Positions 1-6,691 of a stretch of DNA of 16,547 nt are shown piece after piece. Positions within the stretch are counted from its first letter, which is position 1. The number at the start of each line of letters is the position of its first letter. Source of the DNA: Ga0074130 sp035492055 (lineage in GTDB: Bacteria > Pseudomonadota > Gammaproteobacteria > Burkholderiales > Rhodocyclaceae); contig DATJJR010000036.1 in NCBI GenBank assembly GCA_035492055.1, positions 1 to 16,547 on the forward strand, in the 5' to 3' direction. The notes under the pieces were generated by a model that worked only from the letters and a program-made list of their open reading frames with translations, was not told the DNA's origin and did not search any database. The position numbers were made by a program, and so were the translations under genes.

Positions 1-678
1 ACCTATCTCACACAGTTGGCCACCAACTCCGGCGGCACGCTTTACCTGATGGCGTTGCTGCTGCTCGTCGCGCTGGTCGTGATCGTCGACCGCGCCTGGT
101 ATCTGTATCGCGTCATGGCCGGCGGCCGTCACGTGAACGAACGCATCGCCGAATTGCCGCGCATGCGCACCGATCTGCTGCAGAACGAAATCGACCACGC
201 CGGCCACTTGCCGCATGCAACGCTGCTGTCCGTCGTGCTTACGCATCCGGAATTAAATGACCGCGACACGCTGGCGGATCGCCTTGAAGAATCCATCCTG
301 CACGAAGTACCGAAGATGGATCGCGCGCTGTGGGTACTCGACACGGCCGTAACGCTGGCACCGTTGCTCGGCCTGTTCGGCACCATCGTCGGCATGTTCA
401 ACGCCTTCGCCGGACTCGGCCAAGGTGGCTCGGTGCCGACGCAAGTCACCGGCGGAGTAGCTGAAGCACTGATCGCCACTGCCAGCGGTCTTTTTATTGC
501 CATGGTCGGCATGGTGTTCCTGAACAGCCTCAACAATCGCGTACGCCTGCTCGTGCATCAGCTTGAAACCCTGAAGCAGATGCTGATCAACCGCTTCGCC
601 CGCAATGGCGCCGGTGAAGGTGGTCACGGCAGCAATGGAGACCATTCACGCATGACCTTGGCCCGTACCGGAAGCTGA
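1..678 (+). CDS. exbB: ExbB-type MotA/TolQ/ExbB proton channel protein (5' end outside window)
   Basis: Inner-membrane subunit of a TonB-ExbB-ExbD complex, which uses the proton motive force to energise outer-membrane receptors. The reading frame is open from base 1 (visible start T-Y-L-T-Q-L-A-T), so the true start probably lies a few codons upstream. The TTG at 16 is an in-frame alternative but has no clear ribosome binding site. About 225 residues are visible. A first membrane segment lies near residues 13-35. The family signature TLAPLLGLFGTIVGM lies in the second, and a third follows with VAEALIATASGLFIAMVGM, which matches the conserved ExbB/TolQ core. The C-terminal tail is short and Gly/Ser-rich. 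exbD starts 5 bases after the stop. TolQ is the main alternative, but a tonB gene in the same operon favours ExbB. Confidence 0.88.
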   Translation, partial: TYLTQLATNSGGTLYLMALLLLVALVVIVDRAWYLYRVMAGGRHVNERIAELPRMRTDLLQNEIDHAGHLPHATLLSVVLTHPELNDRDTLADRLEESILHEVPKMDRALWVLDTAVTLAPLLGLFGTIVGMFNAFAGLGQGGSVPTQVTGGVAEALIATASGLFIAMVGMVFLNSLNNRVRLLVHQLETLKQMLINRFARNGAGEGGHGSNGDHSRMTLARTGS

Positions 679-683
679 TCACC

Positions 684-1076
684 ATGCGTTACTTTGAAGT
701 CAAGAAGCCGCGCATTGAAATCGTGCCGATGATCGACATCATGCTGTTCCTGCTGGTGTTCTTCATCATGATGGCGATGAAGATGATTCCCGCCAGCGGA
801 CTCATCGGCCATCTACCCTCAAGCACGACAGCGCAGGATTTGCCACAGACCAAGATCTTGATCGAGATCAAGTCCGATGGTGGGCTGCTCGTCGATCAAG
901 CGCCTATGAGTCTCGACAATTTGCCTGCCCGTCTGCAAAGCGCCAGCGGTGAAAACACTGTTGTCACGGTGGCGGGCGATGCTGGCGTCAAACTGCAGCA
1001 GCTCACGCAGGTCATGGATATCTGCCGCCATAGCGGTATCACGAAGATTGGCCTGGCCACGCAAAATGCAAACTAG
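684..1076 (+). CDS. exbD: ExbD/TolR-family biopolymer transport protein
   Basis: Partner of ExbB in the proton-driven TonB motor. The 130-residue length is normal for ExbD. It has a short cytoplasmic N-terminus, one membrane helix (about residues 13-35, VPMIDIMLFLLVFFIMM) and a periplasmic domain. Asp18 in the helix occupies the position of the essential proton-carrying Asp of ExbD (Asp25 in E. coli). A GGAAG at 670-674 gives a ribosome binding site 9 bases before the ATG. The gene lies 5 bases after exbB, and its 3' end overlaps the likely tonB start by 11 bases, so the three are almost certainly co-translated. Confidence 0.9.
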   Translation: MRYFEVKKPRIEIVPMIDIMLFLLVFFIMMAMKMIPASGLIGHLPSSTTAQDLPQTKILIEIKSDGGLLVDQAPMSLDNLPARLQSASGENTVVTVAGDAGVKLQQLTQVMDICRHSGITKIGLATQNAN

Positions 1077-1749
1077 CCTGCAAGCCACACTGCCCATGAT
1101 GCCGATCAGGACAGCCGATACATCGCACATGTCGTGGTCCAAAGCGCTCCTCATCGCCATCGGTGTGGAGGCAGCGCTTTTGATTCTGGGAGCCATTGCG
1201 CTTGGCAGTGCAAGCAAGTCGCACGACATGAAACAGGATGTTGTCGAACTGCAAATCGCCGACCCGGAACTCGAGCATCACGTCGAACCGCCAAAGCCGA
1301 TGCCCAAGCTGCAGAAACTGCCACCGGTACCGACGCCGCACATCAGGCAAGTTGTCGCCCCCACACCGCCGCAACCCCAAGCGCCAGCCGCCCCGAGCGA
1401 AGTAGCAGAAGCCGTTGCCCCGCCACCGCCGCCGACCCCGTCATCAAACGCGGCGGCGCACGAAGCAGAATTCGAGGCACGCCTGCGCGCAGCGATCCAG
1501 AACGCCATGGTGTATCCGTCGACGGCCCGCATGGCACACATCGCTGGCAAGACCAAGGTGAGCCTGCATTTCCGCGATGGTGTAATCAGTCATGCACAGC
1601 TTGTACAGGGCAGCGGCAGCGCTGTACTTGATCAAGCCGCGCTTGCAGCGGTAGCCAACGCTGTTTCGCCGGTCGTGCCGGAAAGCCTCAAAGGGCGCGA
1701 TCTCGATTATCAAATCTGGGTGTCCTTCGAGCTGAAACACGCCCTCTGA
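1066..1749 (+). CDS. tonB: TonB energy transducer
   Basis: Periplasm-spanning protein that carries ExbB-ExbD energy to TonB-dependent outer-membrane receptors. From the ATG at 1066 it is 227 residues: one N-terminal membrane anchor (about 27-49), a Pro-rich spacer (about 74-126, with runs of PP and PPPPP), and a TonB C-terminal domain (about 132-227). That domain has the conserved Tyr150-Pro151, a GKTKVSLHFRDG strand and a LDQAALAAV helix. The start is uncertain: 1066 overlaps exbD by 11 bases, while in-frame ATGs at 1096, 1099 and 1129 are also possible and none has a strong ribosome binding site. The frame stays open upstream inside exbD, but that part reads as an out-of-frame shadow. The phosphatase gene follows after 24 bases. 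Confidence 0.85.
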   Translation: MQTSLQATLPMMPIRTADTSHMSWSKALLIAIGVEAALLILGAIALGSASKSHDMKQDVVELQIADPELEHHVEPPKPMPKLQKLPPVPTPHIRQVVAPTPPQPQAPAAPSEVAEAVAPPPPPTPSSNAAAHEAEFEARLRAAIQNAMVYPSTARMAHIAGKTKVSLHFRDGVISHAQLVQGSGSAVLDQAALAAVANAVSPVVPESLKGRDLDYQIWVSFELKHAL

Positions 1750-1760
1750 AGCAAACACTC

Positions 1761-1765
1761 AAGGA
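1761..1765 (+). promoter_or_regulatory. Ribosome binding site of the phosphatase gene
   Basis: AAGGA lies 8 bases upstream of the ATG at 1774. It supports this start and independent initiation within the operon. Confidence 0.7.
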
Positions 1766-1773
1766 AACCTCGC

Positions 1774-3186
1774 ATGTACCGCTCGTTGTTTAAATGTTCA
1801 ATCACACTCGCCATGGTGGCAATGTCGGCGCTGCCTGTTTCGTCCACATCAGCGGCATCGACGCTCGCAACGACCGATACGGATGTCTTGCATGCCTACA
1901 CGTTGATGGGCATCAATGGTCAAGCGATCGCACGCGCAATTACGCGCGGCGATACATGCCCGACGCTCATTGTCGATAGCAAACGCCTCGCCATGCACGA
2001 ACGCGCTGCCAAAGGCACACCAGCGGCGCGTAATGGCGATCAGCCGGATGCAAAGCCCGCTGCATTTCCAGTGACGAGTTGCGAGGCCGATATCCCTGTG
2101 CGGGCCCACCACGCGAGCGTAGGCGACATTGCGATTCCCGTCCCTGTTGCCGAACCACGCCACATTGTCGTGATTGGCGACACCGGCTGCCGCGCCAAGG
2201 CGTCGGAAAACTATTACCAGTCGTGCAACGACAGCGACAAATGGCCATTCGCCAAGATCAGTGCACTCGCCGCTTCGCACAAGCCAGACCTCGTCATCCA
2301 TGTCGGCGACTATCACTACCGTGAAAGCCCCTGTCCCGCAGACAATGCCGGTTGCACCGGTAGCCCATGGGGTTATGGCTACGATGTCTGGGATGCCGAC
2401 GTGTTCCAGCCAGCAGCACCGTTGTGGAAAGCCGCGCCGTGGGTCGCCGTACGCGGTAATCACGAGTCGTGCAATCGCGCCGGCCAAGGCTGGTTCCGCT
2501 TTCTGGATGTGCATTCCTACGCTGCCGACTCGAATTGTGATGATCCGAAGCAGGATGCGCAGGGCGACTTCACCGTACCTTATGCCGTACCGCTCGATGC
2601 ACATCGTCAGCTCATCGTATTCGATTCGTCAAAAGCTTCCGCCAATGCCTATACCGAAGACAGTGCGGCCTTCAAACGTTATCGGGAATTGCTGATCCAG
2701 GTCGACCAGCTTGCTGCGAAACCGGGCATGAAGAGCATTTTCCTGAGCCATCATCCCATCCTCGGACTCGCCGCTACCGACGACGGCAAAATCAATCCAG
2801 GCAATCAGGGACTGCAATCGGTGATGACCACCTTGCACGGACAGCGCCTGTTCGCCGATGGCATCGACCTCGCCATGCACGGACACGTACATCAATTCCA
2901 GGCGCTCGGCTTCTCCAGCAATCAGCCGGCCACCTTGGTCGGTGGCAATTCTGGCTCCGACCTTTCCGCGGCCCTCCCTGCACAGTTACCGCCTGGTACC
3001 GAACCTGCACCGGGTGCAGTCGTCGAGACCTTTTTTACGCAGCACGACTTCGGCTTCATGACGATGGATCGTACGCGTTATGGTTGGTACATCACTGAAT
3101 GGAGCCGCCACGGCAAGGCGCTGTTCCATTGTCGCTTCGATGGCAAGCTTGCATGCACGCGCACTGCAGACGCGCCAGCCAACTAA
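1774..3186 (+). CDS. Secreted purple-acid-phosphatase-like metallophosphoesterase
   Basis: Predicted exported phosphatase of 470 residues. The N-terminus is a signal peptide (hydrophobic about 9-20, likely cleavage near residue 27, STSA/A). All five metal-binding motifs of the purple acid phosphatase type are present in order: GDTG (135-138), GDYHY (178-182, Tyr182 as the usual chromogenic Tyr), GNHE (228-231), FLSH (323-326) and GHVH (370-373). Family knowledge: these bind a dinuclear Fe/M centre and hydrolyse phosphomonoesters. About ten Cys in the mature part suggest disulfides and a periplasmic or extracellular site. The roughly 130 residues before the first motif match no domain I recognise. 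The gene lies between tonB and a putative outer-membrane protein, so a role in phosphorus scavenging is plausible but inferred. Substrate unknown. Confidence 0.82.
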   Translation: MYRSLFKCSITLAMVAMSALPVSSTSAASTLATTDTDVLHAYTLMGINGQAIARAITRGDTCPTLIVDSKRLAMHERAAKGTPAARNGDQPDAKPAAFPVTSCEADIPVRAHHASVGDIAIPVPVAEPRHIVVIGDTGCRAKASENYYQSCNDSDKWPFAKISALAASHKPDLVIHVGDYHYRESPCPADNAGCTGSPWGYGYDVWDADVFQPAAPLWKAAPWVAVRGNHESCNRAGQGWFRFLDVHSYAADSNCDDPKQDAQGDFTVPYAVPLDAHRQLIVFDSSKASANAYTEDSAAFKRYRELLIQVDQLAAKPGMKSIFLSHHPILGLAATDDGKINPGNQGLQSVMTTLHGQRLFADGIDLAMHGHVHQFQALGFSSNQPATLVGGNSGSDLSAALPAQLPPGTEPAPGAVVETFFTQHDFGFMTMDRTRYGWYITEWSRHGKALFHCRFDGKLACTRTADAPAN

Positions 3187-3196
3187 GTGGCAATCA

Positions 3197-3961
3197 ATGT
3201 GCACCTCGAAACAATTGCGCTGGACGGTATTGTTGGCCACTTTGACGCTCTGTACACAGCTGGCGCATGCGACGGTACCTGCCGACCTGCGTGTGCTCGA
3301 CGATGAAGTAACCGAGGCTGGTGAAACCGAATTCGAATTCATCAGTACCGCAGCCCGTTCGCCGAATAAATCACTTGACCGCGGCACGGCGTACACAAGC
3401 CTTGCCGAAATATCCTACGGGGTTGCCCAAAACTGGGAGCTCAGCCTGCAACTACCCGCCGCACGCATGAATGATGGTTGGCAAACGACAGGCGCCACGC
3501 TGGAACTGCAATACGTTGCACCGCACAACCCCGAGCGCGGTTTCTACTGGGGTGGTCGAACCGAACTGGGTCGCGATCTGGGAACAGATAACGACGACCC
3601 TGCGACATGGGAATGGGAAATGCGCTCAATCCTCGGTTACCGCATCGATCAATGGCAAGGCATTCTCAATCCTGGGATCACCATGCCGGTGGGCGGCAGC
3701 ACGCGCCGTGTCGACTTCTCTCCTTCGGCTGAACTGTCCTATCAAGTCACGCGAGAAAACTCACTCGGCCTTGAATACTATGTCGATGCCGGCCCGCTTT
3801 CGCAGCCATTGCCAAGCAATCGCCGCCAGACTTTTGGCGTATTGGTGTTCGATACCCATGTCGGGGAAAGCGACTTTCAGCTCGGTATCGGCCGCGGCAT
3901 GAACGCCGTAAGCGAAAGCACTTTGCTGAAACTCCGTTTCTCGATTCCACTGAATGATTAA
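3197..3961 (+). CDS. Putative outer-membrane beta-barrel protein of unknown function
   Basis: A 254-residue protein with a signal peptide (about 1-25, cleavage likely after LAHA). I chose ATG 3197, 10 bases after the phosphatase stop, because it places the signal peptide at the N-terminus; the frame is open further upstream inside the phosphatase gene. The mature part has alternating hydrophobic/polar strands rich in aromatic residues (AEISYGVAQNWELSLQLP, FYWGGRTELGRDLG, AELSYQVTRENSLGLEYYV), as in small outer-membrane barrels, and ends in the strand-like LLKLRFSIP. I do not recognise a named family. As last gene of the exbB-exbD-tonB-phosphatase operon it could be a channel or accessory barrel; a soluble beta-rich periplasmic protein is the alternative. 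Confidence 0.7.
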   Translation: MCTSKQLRWTVLLATLTLCTQLAHATVPADLRVLDDEVTEAGETEFEFISTAARSPNKSLDRGTAYTSLAEISYGVAQNWELSLQLPAARMNDGWQTTGATLELQYVAPHNPERGFYWGGRTELGRDLGTDNDDPATWEWEMRSILGYRIDQWQGILNPGITMPVGGSTRRVDFSPSAELSYQVTRENSLGLEYYVDAGPLSQPLPSNRRQTFGVLVFDTHVGESDFQLGIGRGMNAVSESTLLKLRFSIPLND

Positions 3962-3978
3962 GTACGCGCATTCAGTGG
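3947..3978 (+). repeat. Inverted repeat straddling the stop codon of the barrel gene
   Basis: CCACTGAATG (3947-3956) and CATTCAGTGG (3969-3978) are perfect 10-bp inverted arms around a 12-base loop. The TAA stop (3959-3961) lies in the loop. No T-run follows, so this is not a classical terminator on its own. Confidence 0.7.
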
Positions 3979-3988
3979 CTGAAAACGC

Positions 3989-4002
3989 TTGAGTCGACTC
4001 AA
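3989..4002. repeat. Perfect 14-bp palindrome TTGAGTCGACTCAA
   Basis: Uninterrupted 14-bp palindrome between the stop-codon hairpin and the bidirectional terminator in a convergent intergenic region. It could be a protein site, part of the transcript 3' end, or chance. Confidence 0.6.
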
Positions 4003-4010
4003 TCTCGTCA

Positions 4011-4046
4011 AAAGTAAAAGGCCGGCGATTGCCGGCCTTTTACTTT
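4011..4046. terminator. Bidirectional rho-independent terminator
   Basis: AAAGTAAAAGGCCGGC (4011-4026), loop GATT, then its perfect complement (4031-4046): a 16-bp stem with a GC-rich core. Each side supplies a T-rich tract, so it can stop both the plus-strand tonB/phosphatase operon and the convergent pbpG-like gene ending at 4066. Confidence 0.9.
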
Positions 4047-4065
4047 GCATTAGCGACAGCGCTTG

Positions 4066-5103
4066 TTAAATCGTGTTTGCCTTGTTTGCCAGAGCGTAAT
4101 GTTCAACCCATTTCTTGATGCGTACAGCATCGGCGACACGCGTCATTTTTCCCCACGAATCAAGCAGGACAATGATCATCGGCTTCTGGTCAAACCACGC
4201 CTGCATTACCAGGCATTTGCCCGCTTCATTGATGTAGCCGGTCTTGGACAGGCCGATATCCCAACCCGAGTTCTCGTTGCGAACCAGACTGTTGGTGTTG
4301 TGGAAGACCTGTTCGCGACCACCGATATCGACGGTGTATTCCGGCGTGGTGGTGAACTGGCGGATCAGCGGATATTGGTGCGCAGCGGCGACCATCTTGA
4401 CCAGATCGCGAGCGGAAGACACGTTGGCGGAAGTCAGGCCGGTCGGATCTTCAAAGTGCGTATCGGTGAGGCCGAGCGATTGCGCCTTGCGATTCATCGC
4501 CTCGACAAACGCTGTGCGGCCGCCCGGGTAGTAGCGCGACAAGGCATAGGCGGCACGATTCTCGGAGGACATCAGTGCCAGGCGCAACATATTCTCGCGG
4601 GTCAGTTGCGTACCGACGGTCAGGCGTGAACGCGTGCCTTTGATGCGGTCCACGTCGTCCTCGGAAATACTCATGACGTCGCGCATGTCCGGTTGCGCAT
4701 CAAGCGAGACCATGGCAGTCATCAGCTTGCTGATCGACGCGATCGGGACGATGGCGCTGGCATTCTTTTCATAGAGCACCGAGCCCGTTGCCTGATCCTG
4801 CACGATGACCGATGAAGACTGAATGCCCGGCGGCATCATTTCACGACCGACGATGCGATCGCTCATATCGGCCTGTGCCTGTCTGAGCACTGGCTTCTGT
4901 ACTACGGCAACCGTCTTGGCTGTATTTCTGGCAGCGGTTTTCTTTGCTGGTGCTTTCTTGACCAGGGTTTTCTTGGCAACTGCTTTTTTGGTTGCCGGTT
5001 TCTTGGTAGCAGCGGTCGGCTTTTGCGGCGCACTCGTGTCGGTTGCAGCGTGTGCACAGGACAGGGAAACAACTGCCAACGCGACAATCAGGACTTTCTT
5101 CAT
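4066..5103 (-). CDS. pbpG: PbpG-like D-alanyl-D-alanine endopeptidase (penicillin-binding protein 7/8 type)
   Basis: Periplasmic peptidase of family S11 that cuts D-Ala-mDAP cross-links in peptidoglycan. 345 residues with a signal peptide (1-19, CAHA/A). The active-site motifs are SISK (123-126, nucleophile Ser123), SEN (180-182) and KTG (287-289), in order and with family spacing. No C-terminal PBP5-type domain or membrane anchor is seen, which fits PBP7 rather than a DacA carboxypeptidase. Start 5103 was chosen because GGAGAG sits 6 bases upstream and the signal peptide then begins MKKVLIV. Odd feature: residues 27-66 form a Lys/Ala/Thr-rich linker much like the histone-like protein at 6692-7207. 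This makes the protein longer than E. coli PbpG. It is transcribed alone and faces a bidirectional terminator. Confidence 0.88.
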   Translation of the reverse strand: MKKVLIVALAVVSLSCAHAATDTSAPQKPTAATKKPATKKAVAKKTLVKKAPAKKTAARNTAKTVAVVQKPVLRQAQADMSDRIVGREMMPPGIQSSSVIVQDQATGSVLYEKNASAIVPIASISKLMTAMVSLDAQPDMRDVMSISEDDVDRIKGTRSRLTVGTQLTRENMLRLALMSSENRAAYALSRYYPGGRTAFVEAMNRKAQSLGLTDTHFEDPTGLTSANVSSARDLVKMVAAAHQYPLIRQFTTTPEYTVDIGGREQVFHNTNSLVRNENSGWDIGLSKTGYINEAGKCLVMQAWFDQKPMIIVLLDSWGKMTRVADAVRIKKWVEHYALANKANTI

Positions 5104-5109
5104 ACGACT

Positions 5110-5115
5110 CTCTCC
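5110..5115 (-). promoter_or_regulatory. Ribosome binding site deciding the pbpG-like start
   Basis: On the minus strand GGAGAG is 6 bases before ATG 5103. The longer in-frame start at 5121 lies upstream of it, so 5103 is preferred. Confidence 0.75.
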
Positions 5116-5168
5116 ATACAACGGCGCTTCGACTCCCGCAGCGAAGGCTTACCGCTACCAACGGCAGT

Positions 5169-5197
5169 ATTCTCTAAAAATTAAACAGATAGCGCAA
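5169..5197 (-). promoter_or_regulatory. Candidate promoter of the pbpG-like gene
   Basis: On the minus strand TTGCGC (5192-5197) and GAGAAT (5169-5174) are 17 bp apart in an AT-rich stretch, about 65 bases before the start codon. Both boxes match the consensus only partly. Confidence 0.3.
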
Positions 5198-5460
5198 GAA
5201 GTTCATGCGAAATATGATACCAATTCAAAAAATCGCAACACTGCACTTTTTTGGGTACGCCGGCACGTGAACATCCGCAATGCATAAACCGGCGATGCGG
5301 CGACGCTTGCCATGCCAAGCATCACACCGCATGGTCCTCCAAATCACGCCGCGTCTTCATGACTTTGTCATCGCAGAAAAGGATCGAAGCACAAGCGGAC
5401 AAAGAACCGCCCAAACCGCCACTGCTACACTGCGGCCTCTCTTTCTTGCCACACAAGATC

Positions 5461-6618
5461 ATGTCATTCGCCCGTCGCATGCAGCACATCAAGCCCTTCC
5501 ATGTCATGGAATTGCTGGCCAAGGCACAGGCACTCGAACGGGCTGGGCGAGACATCGTGCACATGGAAGTCGGCGAACCGGATTTTCCTACACCGGCCCC
5601 CATCGTCGCTGCAGCACAAGCGCAATTGACGACTGGCGAGATTTTCTACACGTCTGCACTCGGCCTGCCTGAGTTGCGTGCGGCAATCAGTCGTCATTAC
5701 GCCGAGCATTACGGCTGCGACGTACCGATGGAACGCATCGTCATCACAACCGGTGCATCCGCCGCTTTGATCATCGCGCTCGGCGCCTGTGTCGATCGTG
5801 ATGAAGAATGGTTGCTGCCCGATCCCAGTTATCCATGCAACGCCAACTTCGTGCATCTGTTCGAAGGCAAAGTACGGCGTATCGTGACGTCACCGGAGAA
5901 CGGATTTCAACCAAGCATCGCCGATGTCGAAAACGCATGGACAGCGCGTACGCGCGGCCTCTTGCTTGCTTCGCCGGCAAATCCGACCGGCACACTGATT
6001 CCCACCGCAACCATGCGCGGACTGCACCATGCAGTTTCACGTCACGGCGGCACCTTGATGGTGGATGAGATTTATCACGGTCTCACGTATGGTCGCGACG
6101 CAGAGACAGCCTGCGCCATTTCCGACGACATCTACGTGATCAACAGTTTCTCGAAATACTTCGGCATGACAGGCTGGCGTCTGGGTTGGCTGGTTGTTCC
6201 GCCAAATGATCTACGCGAAATCGAAAAGCTCGCGCAGAATCTCTACATTGCGCCACCGACACTGGCGCAGCATGCTGCATTGGCAGCGTTCACACCGGAA
6301 TGCAAAACGATCCTCGAAGCACGTCGCCATATCTTCGCCGAGCGACGCGATGTTCTGATCGCAGGATTGGAACAATTGGGTTTCCGGATTGCCACACCAC
6401 CGGATGGCGCTTTTTATGTGTATGCCAACATCGGCACACTCGCCGAAGACAGCCATGAACTGGCACAAGCGCTACTCGAAGAAGCAGGCGTAGCCGCAAC
6501 GCCTGGGCTCGATTTCGGCACGCATGGCGCAAAGTGTCATATGCGTTTTGCCTACACAACCGACACTGCACGACTCAAGGAAGGCCTGCTGCGCATGGCC
6601 ACTTTTTTCCGAAAATAA
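5461..6618 (+). CDS. Class I/II PLP-dependent aminotransferase (AspC/AlaA-like fold type I)
   Basis: Pyridoxal-phosphate enzyme, 385 residues from ATG 5461, a normal length. It shows the fold-type I set: VGEPDF (37-42), SPANPTGT (171-178, Asn174), VDEIY (201-205, Asp202 for the pyridine nitrogen and Tyr205 for the phenolate), the Schiff-base Lys232 in SFSKYFGMTGWRLGW, and Arg362 in MRFAYTT for the substrate alpha-carboxylate. Family knowledge: such enzymes transfer amino groups between amino acids and 2-oxo acids. Whether it uses Asp, Ala, aromatic or other substrates cannot be read here. The start was chosen because MSFARRMQHIKPFHVMELLAK is a typical N-terminus; the ribosome binding site is weak. 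Monocistronic, with terminators right after the stop. Confidence 0.88.
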   Translation: MSFARRMQHIKPFHVMELLAKAQALERAGRDIVHMEVGEPDFPTPAPIVAAAQAQLTTGEIFYTSALGLPELRAAISRHYAEHYGCDVPMERIVITTGASAALIIALGACVDRDEEWLLPDPSYPCNANFVHLFEGKVRRIVTSPENGFQPSIADVENAWTARTRGLLLASPANPTGTLIPTATMRGLHHAVSRHGGTLMVDEIYHGLTYGRDAETACAISDDIYVINSFSKYFGMTGWRLGWLVVPPNDLREIEKLAQNLYIAPPTLAQHAALAAFTPECKTILEARRHIFAERRDVLIAGLEQLGFRIATPPDGAFYVYANIGTLAEDSHELAQALLEEAGVAATPGLDFGTHGAKCHMRFAYTTDTARLKEGLLRMATFFRK

Positions 6619-6637
6619 AGCCGCGAATCGCGCGGCT
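6619..6637 (+). terminator. Short GC hairpin immediately after the aminotransferase stop
   Basis: AGCCGCG (6619-6625) pairs with CGCGGCT (6631-6637) around a 5-base loop. It begins one base after the TAA. No T-run follows, so it probably works together with the stronger hairpin just downstream. Confidence 0.5.
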
Positions 6638-6645
6638 ACAAAAGA

Positions 6646-6673
6646 AAAAGGCGTGGCCGAAGCCACGCCTTTT
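6646..6673. terminator. Bidirectional rho-independent terminator
   Basis: AAAAGGCGTGGC (6646-6657), loop CGAA, then the perfect complement GCCACGCCTTTT (6662-6673). It has U-rich ends for both directions and lies between the convergent aminotransferase and histone-like gene. Confidence 0.88.
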
Positions 6674-6691
6674 CTGATACCGGAAACCGGA

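Larger units (their letters stand above)
5104..5460. other. Divergent intergenic region between the pbpG-like gene and the aminotransferase
   Basis: About 357 bases with no credible gene. The half near the pbpG-like gene (5165-5260) is AT-rich and probably carries its promoter. The other half is GC-richer and holds a nested dyad: ATGCGG (5295-5300) with CCGCAT (5327-5332), and inside it GCTTG (5305-5309) with CAAGC (5316-5320). A TACACT at 5426-5431, about 30 bases before the aminotransferase start, could be a -10 box, but I see no matching -35. In-frame starts for the aminotransferase exist in this region (from 5251) but add sequence unlike the family. Confidence 0.5.

Noticed and set aside
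1849..2604. Minus-strand frame of 251 codons opposite the phosphatase gene
   Set aside because: Shadow frame; the plus-strand phosphatase has a signal peptide and five ordered metal motifs.
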